20,504 bases of DNA from Deltaproteobacteria bacterium UBA6930 (GTDB lineage Bacteria > Myxococcota_A > UBA9160 > UBA6930), in contig DKAI01000101.1 in assembly GCA_002450755.1 (NCBI GenBank), positions 24,254 to 44,757 on the forward strand, given 5' to 3'. Numbering within the stretch: the first letter of the stretch is position 1; each line of letters opens with the position of its first letter. Under the pieces are notes generated by a model that saw only the letters and a program-made list of their open reading frames with translations, did not search any database and was not told the DNA's origin. This document shows, one piece after another, positions 12,241 through 20,112 of the stretch. The position numbers and the translations under genes are program-made.

Positions 12241-14505
12241 ATGAACGGACCTACACGGCAAGAGAAAACCTCCCAGAGAGGACCGCTTCCAGTTGCAGAG
12301 CTAAGACGACGTCGTCGCGAGTTAGTGATGGCGGTAGCCCTCATTCTATCTATTACAGCGGTGCTAGTTGTTATGCGCCATGCAAGTGGGGCCTCAGAGG
12401 CCGTTAAGCTAGGTGATAATCTCCTTTTCCTATTCTTGAACGCCGTAAACGTCATATTCGTAGTTCTCCTTGTTTACTTAATTGCGAGAAATTTCGTTAA
12501 GCTGGTCTTTGAGCGACGAAGAGGGATTTTAGGTGCCCATTTAAACCTTAAATTCGTGTTGGCATTCTTCGTTGTAGCGACGATTCCTACCGCGGTCGTT
12601 TTTTTGGCATCTTACTACTTGGTAACGGCTTCCATCGAGACCTGGTTTGGTCTCCAAGTAGACAGGGCTTTGGAAAGGAGTAGGGAGGTTGCTGATGCCT
12701 ATTATGAAGCGTATTCGCAAAGTGCACTTCACTACGGGGAGCAGGTAGCGGCCCAGATCCAAGCCGGCCGTCTTTTGCGGGAAGGTCGTCAAGAAATTTT
12801 GGCTCGCTTCGTTCAGGCCAAACAGAAAGAGTACAACCTCGGAGTGGTACAAATTTTCCCGTACGCCGAATCCGAACCCTTAGCGACATTTGTAAATCCT
12901 GAAATCTCAGATTCAGCATTCCTCGAACGGGAGAGTTCAATCATTAGATCTGCACTCCAGGGCACTTCCTCAAGCGTGGTTGATGAAACTGGAACCGAAA
13001 TTGGGGATGTTATTCGTGGCGCCGTTCCAATTTTTTCTTCGGATGAGCAGCGGCCCCAAGAAATTGTTGGGGCAGTTGTTGTGAATTATTTGGTTCCTCA
13101 TGCCTTAGCCTACAGGATCGAAGAGATTCGAAAAACTGTAGATCAATACCGAGATGTTCAGCCCTACGCCGGTCATATCGTCGGGGTGTATCAACTTGAA
13201 CTTCTTCTGTTTTCGTTAGTTATTATGCTGTTCGCTATTTGGTGGGGCTTCAGAATGGCTCGGGGGGTAACGGGACCCATTTCGGCTCTTGCGGCGGGTA
13301 CTGAGGAGGTTGCGAGAGGTAATCTGAACGTAGTTGTGAAGGAAACTTCTGACGACGAGATTGGACTACTTGTCAGAAGCTTTAACCAGATGACGGAAGA
13401 TTTGAGAGAGGCTCTGGAGGGTCTCGAAAAGACTAATACTGAGCTAGATCAGCGCACACGTTATATGGAAATTGTTCTTAGAAATGTTGGAGCTGGAGTG
13501 ATTTCCATTGATGCTGAACGACGAGTCAATACCATCAATCCTTTCGCTCTTAGATTGCTCGGAATTCCTTTGGGAGAGAGCGTTATCGGTCGCAAGGTTA
13601 AAGAAGTATTCAGAGAACCTGAACTTCAGGATGCGGTTAGTGAATTGGCCGCAGACACTCGGGTAGGGTTGCGAGAGAGTTCACGCCGTCAGCTTCAACT
13701 TTCGAGAGGTGATGAAGTCCTCACGGTTCTTGTGACCTATACGCTTTTGCGAGAAGAAGGTCGTCCGATTGGTGCAGTAGTCGTTCTTGATGACTACTCA
13801 CAGCAAGTAAGAGCTCAGAGAATGGCCGCATGGCGGGAAGTAGCGCGTCGCATAGCACACGAAATCAAAAACCCTTTGACGCCAATTCAGCTTTCCGCCC
13901 AACGTCTAACACGAAAATTTCGAAATAAAATTTCAGATTCTCCGGACGATGCACATATTTTCGATGAATGTGTTTCTACGATTACCAGACAAGTTGAAGG
14001 TTTGAAACTTCTCGTGAATGAATTCTCCAACTTTGCTCGCCTACCTGCTGCAAAACCTGCACCAGGAAACATTAACGCCCTGATAAGAGAGGCTGTTGCA
14101 AGCTACGGAGGCACGGAAGGAGTGGATTTCGATTTGGATCTCGATCAGAATCTGCCGAACGTTGATTTTGATCACGAACAAATGAGGCGGGTGTTGGCGA
14201 ATCTACTAGAGAATGCAATTGCGGCAGTAACTAAGTTGGAAGAGGCGAAAGTCTCTGTGCGTTCCGTTTACGATCAAACTCTGCAAACTGTACAGATGGA
14301 GGTAGTTGACGAGGGATCAGGGGTACCTTTAGAAGATCGCTCGCGAATTTTCGAGCCGTACTTTTCGACGAAAAGCCACGGTACCGGATTGGGACTGGCA
14401 ATCGTTTCGCGTATTGTGGCGGATCATCACGGCTACGTCAGGGTGCACGAAAATAAGCCTCGCGGAGCAAGGTTTGTTGTTGAGCTTCCGGTAAAGGCGG
14501 ATTGA
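12241..14505 (+). CDS. ntrY: NtrY-type membrane sensor histidine kinase
   Basis: The 754-residue inner-membrane kinase has three N-terminal membrane segments (about 28-45, 61-81, 104-130), an extracytoplasmic sensor region (about 131-318) and a fourth segment (about 319-340). HAMP follows (GPISALAAGTEEVARGNL region), then PAS (about 410-520), HisKA with phosphoacceptor His540 in AHEIKNPLTP, and the ATPase domain with N-box LLENAIAAV (N658), DEGSGVP and GTGLGLAIV. This is the NtrY order and length. ATG at 12241 is chosen because GGAG lies 5 nt upstream; GTG at 12181 has none. NtrY phosphorylates NtrX, whose gene starts 1 nt after the ntrY stop. Signals proposed for relatives include nitrogen, redox and envelope state; the signal here is unknown. 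Confidence 0.94.
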   Translation: MNGPTRQEKTSQRGPLPVAELRRRRRELVMAVALILSITAVLVVMRHASGASEAVKLGDNLLFLFLNAVNVIFVVLLVYLIARNFVKLVFERRRGILGAHLNLKFVLAFFVVATIPTAVVFLASYYLVTASIETWFGLQVDRALERSREVADAYYEAYSQSALHYGEQVAAQIQAGRLLREGRQEILARFVQAKQKEYNLGVVQIFPYAESEPLATFVNPEISDSAFLERESSIIRSALQGTSSSVVDETGTEIGDVIRGAVPIFSSDEQRPQEIVGAVVVNYLVPHALAYRIEEIRKTVDQYRDVQPYAGHIVGVYQLELLLFSLVIMLFAIWWGFRMARGVTGPISALAAGTEEVARGNLNVVVKETSDDEIGLLVRSFNQMTEDLREALEGLEKTNTELDQRTRYMEIVLRNVGAGVISIDAERRVNTINPFALRLLGIPLGESVIGRKVKEVFREPELQDAVSELAADTRVGLRESSRRQLQLSRGDEVLTVLVTYTLLREEGRPIGAVVVLDDYSQQVRAQRMAAWREVARRIAHEIKNPLTPIQLSAQRLTRKFRNKISDSPDDAHIFDECVSTITRQVEGLKLLVNEFSNFARLPAAKPAPGNINALIREAVASYGGTEGVDFDLDLDQNLPNVDFDHEQMRRVLANLLENAIAAVTKLEEAKVSVRSVYDQTLQTVQMEVVDEGSGVPLEDRSRIFEPYFSTKSHGTGLGLAIVSRIVADHHGYVRVHENKPRGARFVVELPVKAD

Positions 14506-14506
14506 A

Positions 14507-15862
14507 TTGTCAGAAATTTTAATTGTAGATGATGAAAGTAGTATTCGTCGGTCACTTGCAGGAATCCTGTCAGATGAAGGGTTCACTACACGCGAGGCAG
14601 TGGATGGAGAGTCTGCGTTGGAGGAAGTGCGTCGCAATGAGCCCGATGGTGTGCTTTTGGATATTGCGATGCCGGGACGAGATGGTTTGGAGATTCTTGG
14701 GGAGCTGCGTGAGGGTTGGCCCCTACTTCCAATAATGATGATGAGCGGGCATGGCACGATTGAAACCGCGGTTCGAGCAACTCAACTCGGCGCTTTTGAC
14801 TTTGTAGAAAAGCCGCTTTCGGTAGATAAAATACTCATCACAATTCGACACGCTCTAGATCACGCTCGTTTGGAAAAAGAAAATCGACGATTACGCGCTG
14901 AAGCCCTAAGAGCTCGTGTCATTCTCGGCGAAACCGAGCCAATGGTGAGGCTTAAAAAGCAAATCGCGCAGGCGGCACCTACCAACGGATGGGCACTAAT
15001 TACTGGTGAAAATGGAACAGGCAAGGAGCTTGTGGCCAGGCAAATTCATATCGGTAGTAAGCGAGCGGACGGACCCTTTGTTGAAGTTAATTGTGCTGCC
15101 ATACCAGAGGAGTTGATCGAATCCGAACTATTTGGTCACGAAAAGGGTGCCTTCACTGGAGCGGTAGTCGAGAAAAGAGGAAAATTTGAACTGTCGAACG
15201 GAGGAACTGTCTTTCTTGACGAAATTGCAGACATGAGTCTGCGGACTCAGGCCAAAGTCCTAAGAATTCTTCAAGAACACAAATTTGAGCGGGTTGGGGG
15301 AACTAAAACCCTCTCTGTAGATGTTCGAGTGATAGCTGCGACTAACAAAGATCTGGGAGAAGAGATACGCAAAGGGGCTTTTCGGGAAGACCTTTACTAC
15401 CGCTTAAATGTAATTCCGTTCCATGTACCTCCACTTCGGGAGAGAAGCGGAGATATCCCGATTTTGGCGAATGCGTTCCTCGAAGAATTTTGTGAGAACT
15501 CAGGCGCGAGGCAAAAGAAAGTGTCTCCGAAAGCTATGAAAGCTCTTCAGTGGTATCGCTGGCCAGGAAACGTTCGTGAGCTTAGAAACTTAATGGAACG
15601 TCTGGTTTTAATGACAACTTCTACAAAAATTGATCTGGAGGATCTGCCTGCGGAAATCCTAGAAGATAAAAGTGACGAAGACTTAGAGGGCCAGAGCCTA
15701 GAAGTTGCTAGGCGGGATTTTGAACGAATTTTCCTGATGAATCGTTTGAGAAAAAATGGCTGGAACATTTCTCGGACAGCTGAGTCGATTGGGATCGCGC
15801 GCGAGAGCCTGTCAAGGAAGATGAGGCAATTCGGTATTAAGGCTCCACGCGATGGAGACTAG
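14507..15862 (+). CDS. ntrX: NtrX-type sigma-54-dependent response regulator
   Basis: The 451-residue activator has a receiver domain (1-120) with acidic pair D8/D9, phosphoacceptor D52 (LLDIAMPG) and K102. The AAA+ domain has Walker A GENGTGKE (167-174), an intact sigma-54 contact loop GAFTGA (214-219) and Walker B TVFLDEI (234-240). It ends with a Fis-type helix-turn-helix (NISRTAESIGIARESLSRKMRQ). Intact GAFTGA means it should be able to activate sigma-54 promoters; some alphaproteobacterial NtrX proteins have lost that motif. The start is TTG at 14507, one base after ntrY, with AAAGGCGG upstream. The 3' end overlaps rimI by 11 nt. Confidence 0.95.
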   Translation: MSEILIVDDESSIRRSLAGILSDEGFTTREAVDGESALEEVRRNEPDGVLLDIAMPGRDGLEILGELREGWPLLPIMMMSGHGTIETAVRATQLGAFDFVEKPLSVDKILITIRHALDHARLEKENRRLRAEALRARVILGETEPMVRLKKQIAQAAPTNGWALITGENGTGKELVARQIHIGSKRADGPFVEVNCAAIPEELIESELFGHEKGAFTGAVVEKRGKFELSNGGTVFLDEIADMSLRTQAKVLRILQEHKFERVGGTKTLSVDVRVIAATNKDLGEEIRKGAFREDLYYRLNVIPFHVPPLRERSGDIPILANAFLEEFCENSGARQKKVSPKAMKALQWYRWPGNVRELRNLMERLVLMTTSTKIDLEDLPAEILEDKSDEDLEGQSLEVARRDFERIFLMNRLRKNGWNISRTAESIGIARESLSRKMRQFGIKAPRDGD

Positions 15863-16301
15863 TGTTTGCATTAGGGAAGGCCGAGCCGAAGATGTTGATA
15901 TGCTTGAGAAGATATCGCGGCAAAGCTTTGCGAAATCCTGGAGTCGCGATGGTTTCCTGGAGGAACTCCTATCTAAAAATCGGACGGTTTGGGTGGCTAC
16001 CAGGGAGGCGCTGGTCGTAGGCTACTTAATTGCGCGTCCTGTCCTAGATGTTTTGGAGGTGCTTTCGTTGGCAGTGGACCCTCTAGAAAGACGATGCGGG
16101 ACGGGCTCTAAACTAATTAAAAAGGGAATCGAATCAGAGGGAGGGTGGTCTGTTGTACAACTGGAGGTTCGAGAGGACAACCCTGATGCGCTGATGTTTT
16201 ATCGGTCTATGGGCTTCGAGAAGGTAGGCCGCCGACATCGGTATTACTCCTCTCAGACGGATGCCCTCCTGCTTTCTTTGGTTTTGCGCTCGGCGTTTTA
16301 A
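15852..16301 (+). CDS. rimI: RimI-like GNAT N-acetyltransferase
   Basis: This 149-residue protein has the GNAT fold with RimI-like features: LSLAVDPLERRCGTGSKLI (71-89) is the acetyl-CoA loop. LEVREDNPDALMFYRSMGF (104-122) and RRHRYYSSQTDALLL (127-141) match the RimI core 'LEVR.SN..A...Y...GF' and 'YY...DAL.M'. RimI acetylates the N-terminus of ribosomal protein S18 and possibly others. The acetyl-CoA loop reads R-R-C-G-T-G, with Cys where Gly is common, which is mildly unusual. The ATG lies inside the ntrX 3' end (11-nt overlap), and its stop immediately precedes the pyrK ATG. A RimI-like enzyme with another target is possible. Confidence 0.82.
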   Translation: METSVCIREGRAEDVDMLEKISRQSFAKSWSRDGFLEELLSKNRTVWVATREALVVGYLIARPVLDVLEVLSLAVDPLERRCGTGSKLIKKGIESEGGWSVVQLEVREDNPDALMFYRSMGFEKVGRRHRYYSSQTDALLLSLVLRSAF

Positions 16302-17132
16302 ATGGGAGTGATAGTGACGAGTAGGCCTAGTAGAACATGCACCGTATTATCTAATGAGTCTATGGGTGGCGGAAATTTTTGCTTGCGACTGGAGATTTCG
16401 GGAGAGTGGGCACGTTCTTCCCCAGGCCAATTTGTAATGCTTTCGCCAGTTGCTCCTTCTCAGTTCTGTTTTTCAGATCCCCTGTTGCCACGTCCAATGG
16501 CGATCTACAGAACAGACGCGACCTCTTCAGGGTCTGGGATCGTTATCGATGTGGCTTACAAGGTCGTTGGAAGAGGAACGGCTCTTATGAGGGCCGCCCT
16601 GCCTGGTTCCTTGATGACTGTGGTCGGACCCCTCGGTCAAGGATTTACTAAGCCTGGCGACGGGATCGGTGCGGTATTAATAGGCGGTGGCACTGGTATC
16701 GCATCACTATATGAGCATGCGAGGATTTTGTCGGAACATTGTCGTACAGTCGTGCTTTTGGGTGCGAACACAGCCGAGATGATATTGGGTCGCGTCGATT
16801 TTGAGGGTCTTTCTTTAGAGCTTCATGTAGCGACTGAAGATGGCTCTCTGGGAAGTCACGGTCTAGTTACGGACTTGTTGCCGTCTACTTTGGAAGAAAT
16901 GCCTTGTTCGCATGTTTACGCTTGCGGGCCTACATCAATGATGCGAGAAGTAGCAGCTATCGCTGCAAGGAGGAGAATTCCTTGCGATGTCTCGATCGAG
17001 AACAATATGGCGTGCGGGATTGGTGTCTGCCTGGGTTGTGCAATTCCCTTGGGCGAGGGAAAAGGGTTCGCACTTGTCTGCAAAGACGGACCCGTCTTTG
17101 ATTGCAGGACCTTAGGATGGGAAGATTGCTAA
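16302..17132 (+). CDS. pyrK: Dihydroorotate dehydrogenase B electron transfer subunit PyrK
   Basis: The 276-residue FAD and [2Fe-2S] subunit passes electrons from dihydroorotate, oxidised by PyrD, to NAD+. FAD-binding RPMAIYR (64-70), the GPLGQGF turn (109-115) and the nucleotide loop IGGGTGIASL (127-136) are in order. The iron-sulphur cysteines are C238, C243, C246 and C260 in MACGIGVCLGC and LVCKDGPVF. The ATG follows the rimI stop with no spacer. The stop shares one base with the pyrD start (TAATG). Presence of PyrK identifies the neighbouring dehydrogenase as class 1B. Confidence 0.95.
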   Translation: MGVIVTSRPSRTCTVLSNESMGGGNFCLRLEISGEWARSSPGQFVMLSPVAPSQFCFSDPLLPRPMAIYRTDATSSGSGIVIDVAYKVVGRGTALMRAALPGSLMTVVGPLGQGFTKPGDGIGAVLIGGGTGIASLYEHARILSEHCRTVVLLGANTAEMILGRVDFEGLSLELHVATEDGSLGSHGLVTDLLPSTLEEMPCSHVYACGPTSMMREVAAIAARRRIPCDVSIENNMACGIGVCLGCAIPLGEGKGFALVCKDGPVFDCRTLGWEDC

Positions 17133-18076
17133 TGAGTGGAACCGTTGACGCTGAATGTTTGATGGTTGATTTTGCTGGCCTTAGGCTTCGAAACCCCGTC
17201 TTGGCCGCATCGGGGACGTTTGGTTACGGGCTAGAGATGCAGAGCTATGTAGATCTCGAGAAGATTGGTGGGTTCGTCGCGAAAAGCCTCACGTTGGAAC
17301 CTCGTTACGGGAACTCACCTCCGCGAATCGCGGAGGTGAGTTCTGGTATGCTGAATTCGATCAGTCTTGAAAATGTTGGTGTAGAGGCATTTATTCGTCA
17401 AAAACTCCCAGAAGTTCCACAGGAGGCACTCGTAATTGCGAGTGTTTTCGGTACCGAGATTGCTCACTACGTAGAAGCGTGTGAGCGCCTTTCTTCGGAG
17501 GATCGCGTGGCTGCGATTGAAATCAATGCCTCCTGCCCTCATGTAAAGAGTGGTGGGATAGAGTTTGGGCAAAACGCTCAGATTCTTGGAAAGCTGGTAG
17601 GACAAGTGCGTTCCTCCACCGTGGGCACGCTCCTGGTCAAATTGTCTCCAAATGTCACGGATATTGCCGAGATGGCCCGCGTTTGTGAAGCCGAAGGCGC
17701 TGATGGAATCAGCGTGATTAACGCACTCCAAGCATTAGATGTTGATCTCAAAGAACGCCGTTCTGTTCTCTGGAATGGTTTGGGGGGGCTTTCGGGCCCT
17801 GCAATTCTTCCGGTGGCCCTCAGGATGGTTTGGCAGTGCTTTCAGGCCGTTTCGATACCGATTTGTGGAATTGGAGGAATTTCTTCAGCTGAGGATGCTC
17901 TCAAATTCATTCTCTGCGGAGCTCAGGCGATCCAGGTAGGTACTGCTAACTACCTCAACCCGTGCAGTACGGAGGCCATCGTGGGGGGGCTGCTGGACTA
18001 TTGTCAGGAAAACCGAGTTGGCTCAATTCAGGATCTAGTGGGGTGCCTGCAGCCTCCTCGATGGAAAGTGTCCTGA
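17132..18076 (+). CDS. pyrD: Dihydroorotate dehydrogenase class 1B catalytic subunit
   Basis: The 314-residue FMN enzyme oxidises dihydroorotate to orotate in pyrimidine synthesis. Motifs include NPVLAASGTFGYG (21-33), the phylogenetically conserved GNSPPRIAEVSSGMLNSI (60-77), the catalytic-base segment NASCPHVKSGG with C135, K170 in LVKLSPN, GGLSGPAILPVALRM (218-232) and the FMN-phosphate loop CGIGGISSAEDA (245-256). CPH replaces the commoner CPN. ATG at 17132 is chosen for the TAATG overlap with pyrK and GGATGGGAAG upstream; in-frame starts further 5' lie inside pyrK. A very strong inverted repeat lies at 17311-17343. It is the last gene before two hairpin terminators. Confidence 0.96.
   Translation: MSGTVDAECLMVDFAGLRLRNPVLAASGTFGYGLEMQSYVDLEKIGGFVAKSLTLEPRYGNSPPRIAEVSSGMLNSISLENVGVEAFIRQKLPEVPQEALVIASVFGTEIAHYVEACERLSSEDRVAAIEINASCPHVKSGGIEFGQNAQILGKLVGQVRSSTVGTLLVKLSPNVTDIAEMARVCEAEGADGISVINALQALDVDLKERRSVLWNGLGGLSGPAILPVALRMVWQCFQAVSIPICGIGGISSAEDALKFILCGAQAIQVGTANYLNPCSTEAIVGGLLDYCQENRVGSIQDLVGCLQPPRWKVS
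17311..17343 (+). repeat. 16-bp perfect inverted repeat inside pyrD
   Basis: GAACTCACCTCCGCGA (17311-17326) is followed by one A and then its exact reverse complement (17328-17343). Ten of the sixteen pairs are G-C. In mRNA this would form a long hairpin over codons 60-71 of pyrD. It encodes the conserved GN.PPRIAE...SGM motif, so the frame is real and intact. Confidence 0.9.
17332..17350 (+). promoter_or_regulatory. Internal perfect Shine-Dalgarno sequence and in-frame ATG within pyrD
   Basis: GGAGGTGA (17332-17339) fully complements the conserved 16S rRNA tail. It stands 8 nt before an ATG at 17348 that is in frame with pyrD (Met73). The site is buried in the 3' arm of the inverted repeat, whose 5' arm contains TCACCTCC, the sequence of the 16S tail itself. 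Initiation here would give a 242-residue product lacking part of the barrel. Use of this site is speculative. Confidence 0.4.
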
Positions 18077-18143
18077 AATCCTCTCATTCTTGCGAAGGCT
18101 CCTTGATTTAGATAGTTTGCGATCAAGAGGTGGTTTCTGAAGA

Positions 18144-18168
18144 AGCGGACCGGGTGTCCGCTTTTTTT
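18144..18168 (+). terminator. Intrinsic terminator after pyrD
   Basis: A 7-bp GC-rich stem, AGCGGAC / GTCCGCT (18144-18150 and 18156-18162), with loop CGGGT is followed directly by seven T residues. This is a standard rho-independent terminator ending the lpxC-to-pyrD transcription unit, 68 bp after the pyrD stop. Confidence 0.9.
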
Positions 18169-18176
18169 GTGTCTTC

Positions 18177-18204
18177 AGCTCGCCTGAAGGACAGGCGAGC
18201 TTTT
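18177..18204 (+). terminator. Second hairpin, probable tandem terminator
   Basis: A perfect 10-bp stem AGCTCGCCTG / CAGGCGAGCT (18177-18186 and 18192-18201) with loop AAGGA is followed by TTTT. It starts 9 nt after the T run of the first terminator. The T tract is short, so it may be a back-up terminator or a barrier element before rimP. No T run follows it on the minus strand. Confidence 0.6.
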
Positions 18205-18284
18205 GGTACTCCACTCAGAAGTTTGAGCCAAAGCTGGGCCTGCTTGTCGTAATATAGCTGCGAGTAGAGAAGAGGCGACCGATA

Positions 18285-18788
18285 GTGTACCGCGACATTC
18301 CGGAAGATCTCCGATCACTGATTGAACCTGTAGCCACGGACCATGGGTTTGAGATCGTGGATGTTGTCTTCCGCGGTGGAAGGCCAGGCGGCCGACTGGT
18401 GGTAATCGTAGATACGCCGCAGGGAGATGGGCGCGTTGCTGTAGGGGCATGCGCGGCCCTTGCACGTGAGCTTTCGACTTGTCTTGATGCCAGTGGGTTG
18501 ATGGACGCTCGCTACACCTTGGAGGTCACATCTCCCGGTCTTGATCGGGTGCTTGGAAGAGAAAAAGACTTCGAGAGTGTATGCGGTGAGACTGTAAAGC
18601 TCGAAACCCGAGAACTGAAGTTCGGATCTCGGAAATTTAGAGGAAAGCTCATGACCTTTGTTGATGGAGACGTAACGCTTTTAGTCGACGGTACACAACG
18701 AGTCATTCCGTTCGCGGACGTGATTCGAGCGAACAAGGTATACGAGTATACAAGCGAAGACTTTTCAAAAGCTCGAGGTGATCGCTAA
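18285..18788 (+). CDS. rimP: Ribosome maturation factor RimP
   Basis: The 167-residue protein binds the free 30S subunit and aids its maturation. The alpha-beta N-terminal domain contains FEIVDVVFRGGRPGGRLVVIVD (22-43) and the hallmark YTLEVTSPGLDRVL (77-90); the C-terminal SH3-like domain follows. The start is GTG at 18285 with AGAGGCGA about 7 nt upstream. The stop shares one base with the nusA ATG (TAATG). It is the first gene after the double terminator. A TAATAT at 18250-18255 could serve as its -10, but no -35 at normal spacing is present. Confidence 0.95.
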   Translation: MYRDIPEDLRSLIEPVATDHGFEIVDVVFRGGRPGGRLVVIVDTPQGDGRVAVGACAALARELSTCLDASGLMDARYTLEVTSPGLDRVLGREKDFESVCGETVKLETRELKFGSRKFRGKLMTFVDGDVTLLVDGTQRVIPFADVIRANKVYEYTSEDFSKARGDR

Positions 18789-20098
18789 TGAACATTGCAC
18801 CATTACGTCGCGAAATTGATCAGATCGCTAAAGATAAGGGCATTGACCGAAAAACAATAGTCGAGGCACTTGAAGAGGCTATGAAGCAGGCTGCCCGACG
18901 CAAGTTTGGTCAGGATCGTGAAATAGAAGCACGATTTAACGATGAGTTGTCGGAAATCGAGCTCTTTGAGTTTAGAGAAGTTGTGGAATCGATCCAGGAT
19001 GCAAACACACAGATTGGAATCCAGGAAGCCAAGGCCTTCGATAGCGGCGCTGAGCTGGGTGACGAGATCGGAGTGAAACTCGACGCAAGTGGCTTTGGTC
19101 GAATCTTGGCTCAAACGGCTAAGCAGGTAATTATCCAACGCGTCCGGGATGCCGAGCGGGATATTGTTTACGAGGAGTACAAGGATAGGAAGGGCGAGAT
19201 CGTAAACGGAATAGTAAGGCGGTTTGAGAAGGGATCGATAGTCGTAGACCTGGGGCGTGCCGAAGCCATTCTACCACCCAAGGACCAGGTACCGCGGGAA
19301 ACCTACCGTCCAGGAGATAGAATTCGTGCCTACGTGCGGGAGATTAATCGAGTGAGCAAGGGTCCTCAGATAGTGCTTTCTCGAAGCAGTCTGGAAATGC
19401 TGACGAAACTTTTCGAACAGGAAGTTCCTGAGATGTACGAAAGTATAGTTTCGATCGAATCTGCCGCTCGTGAGGCAGGCGCACGATCAAAAATCGCAGT
19501 TGCATCGCGCGACAGCGATGTGGATCCAGTGGGAGCATGTGTTGGAATGAAGGGCAGTCGCGTTCAAGCGGTTGTGCAGGAGCTTCGCGGAGAGCGCATA
19601 GATATAGTTCCTTGGAGCCCCGATACGGCGAGATACGTTTGTAGTGCTCTTGCGCCGGCTCAGGTCTCGAAGGTCATTATTGATGAGGCTGCACATTCTT
19701 TAGATGTCATAGTCCCAGATGACCAGCTTTCATTGGCGATTGGGAGGAAAGGTCAGAACGTACGTTTGGCAGTTCAACTTACTGGTTGGCGTATAGATAT
19801 TAAAAGTGAGGCGCGGATGCGTGAAATTGCTCTGTGGATTGCGGACGCTGTGTCTGTAGTTGAAGGCTGCGGGGATCCAGAGGCAGAACTCCTTTTACAA
19901 AGAGGTATAACTTCTTTGGAAGATCTCGCAGGCTGTCAGCTTGACCTACTCGCTTCTTTGCCAGGAATTGACGAGCAGGGAGCCGAGCGTATTAAGGTGA
20001 GAGCGGGAGATCTTGCAATTGAAAAGGAAGCAGAGGCTGCAAAAATTGCGAATGAGGCCGCTGAGGATGGTATATCTCAAGAGGAGGTAACCGCTTAG
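18788..20098 (+). CDS. nusA: Transcription termination/antitermination protein NusA
   Basis: The 436-residue RNA polymerase-associated factor has all core domains. These are an N-terminal polymerase-binding domain (1-130), S1 (about 137-200, GEIVNGIVRRFEKGSIVVDLG), KH1 with VGACVGMKGSRVQAV (248-262) and KH2 with LAIGRKGQNVRLAVQLTGW (316-334). A single C-terminal helix-hairpin-helix repeat follows (GITSLEDLAGC...LPGIDEQGAERI, about 373-402). E. coli NusA has two acidic repeats; one short repeat here is common outside Gammaproteobacteria. It overlaps rimP by one base. The small ylxR gene often found between nusA and infB is absent. Confidence 0.97.
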   Translation: MNIAPLRREIDQIAKDKGIDRKTIVEALEEAMKQAARRKFGQDREIEARFNDELSEIELFEFREVVESIQDANTQIGIQEAKAFDSGAELGDEIGVKLDASGFGRILAQTAKQVIIQRVRDAERDIVYEEYKDRKGEIVNGIVRRFEKGSIVVDLGRAEAILPPKDQVPRETYRPGDRIRAYVREINRVSKGPQIVLSRSSLEMLTKLFEQEVPEMYESIVSIESAAREAGARSKIAVASRDSDVDPVGACVGMKGSRVQAVVQELRGERIDIVPWSPDTARYVCSALAPAQVSKVIIDEAAHSLDVIVPDDQLSLAIGRKGQNVRLAVQLTGWRIDIKSEARMREIALWIADAVSVVEGCGDPEAELLLQRGITSLEDLAGCQLDLLASLPGIDEQGAERIKVRAGDLAIEKEAEAAKIANEAAEDGISQEEVTA

Positions 20099-20112
20099 CG
20101 CGGGTTGGATTG

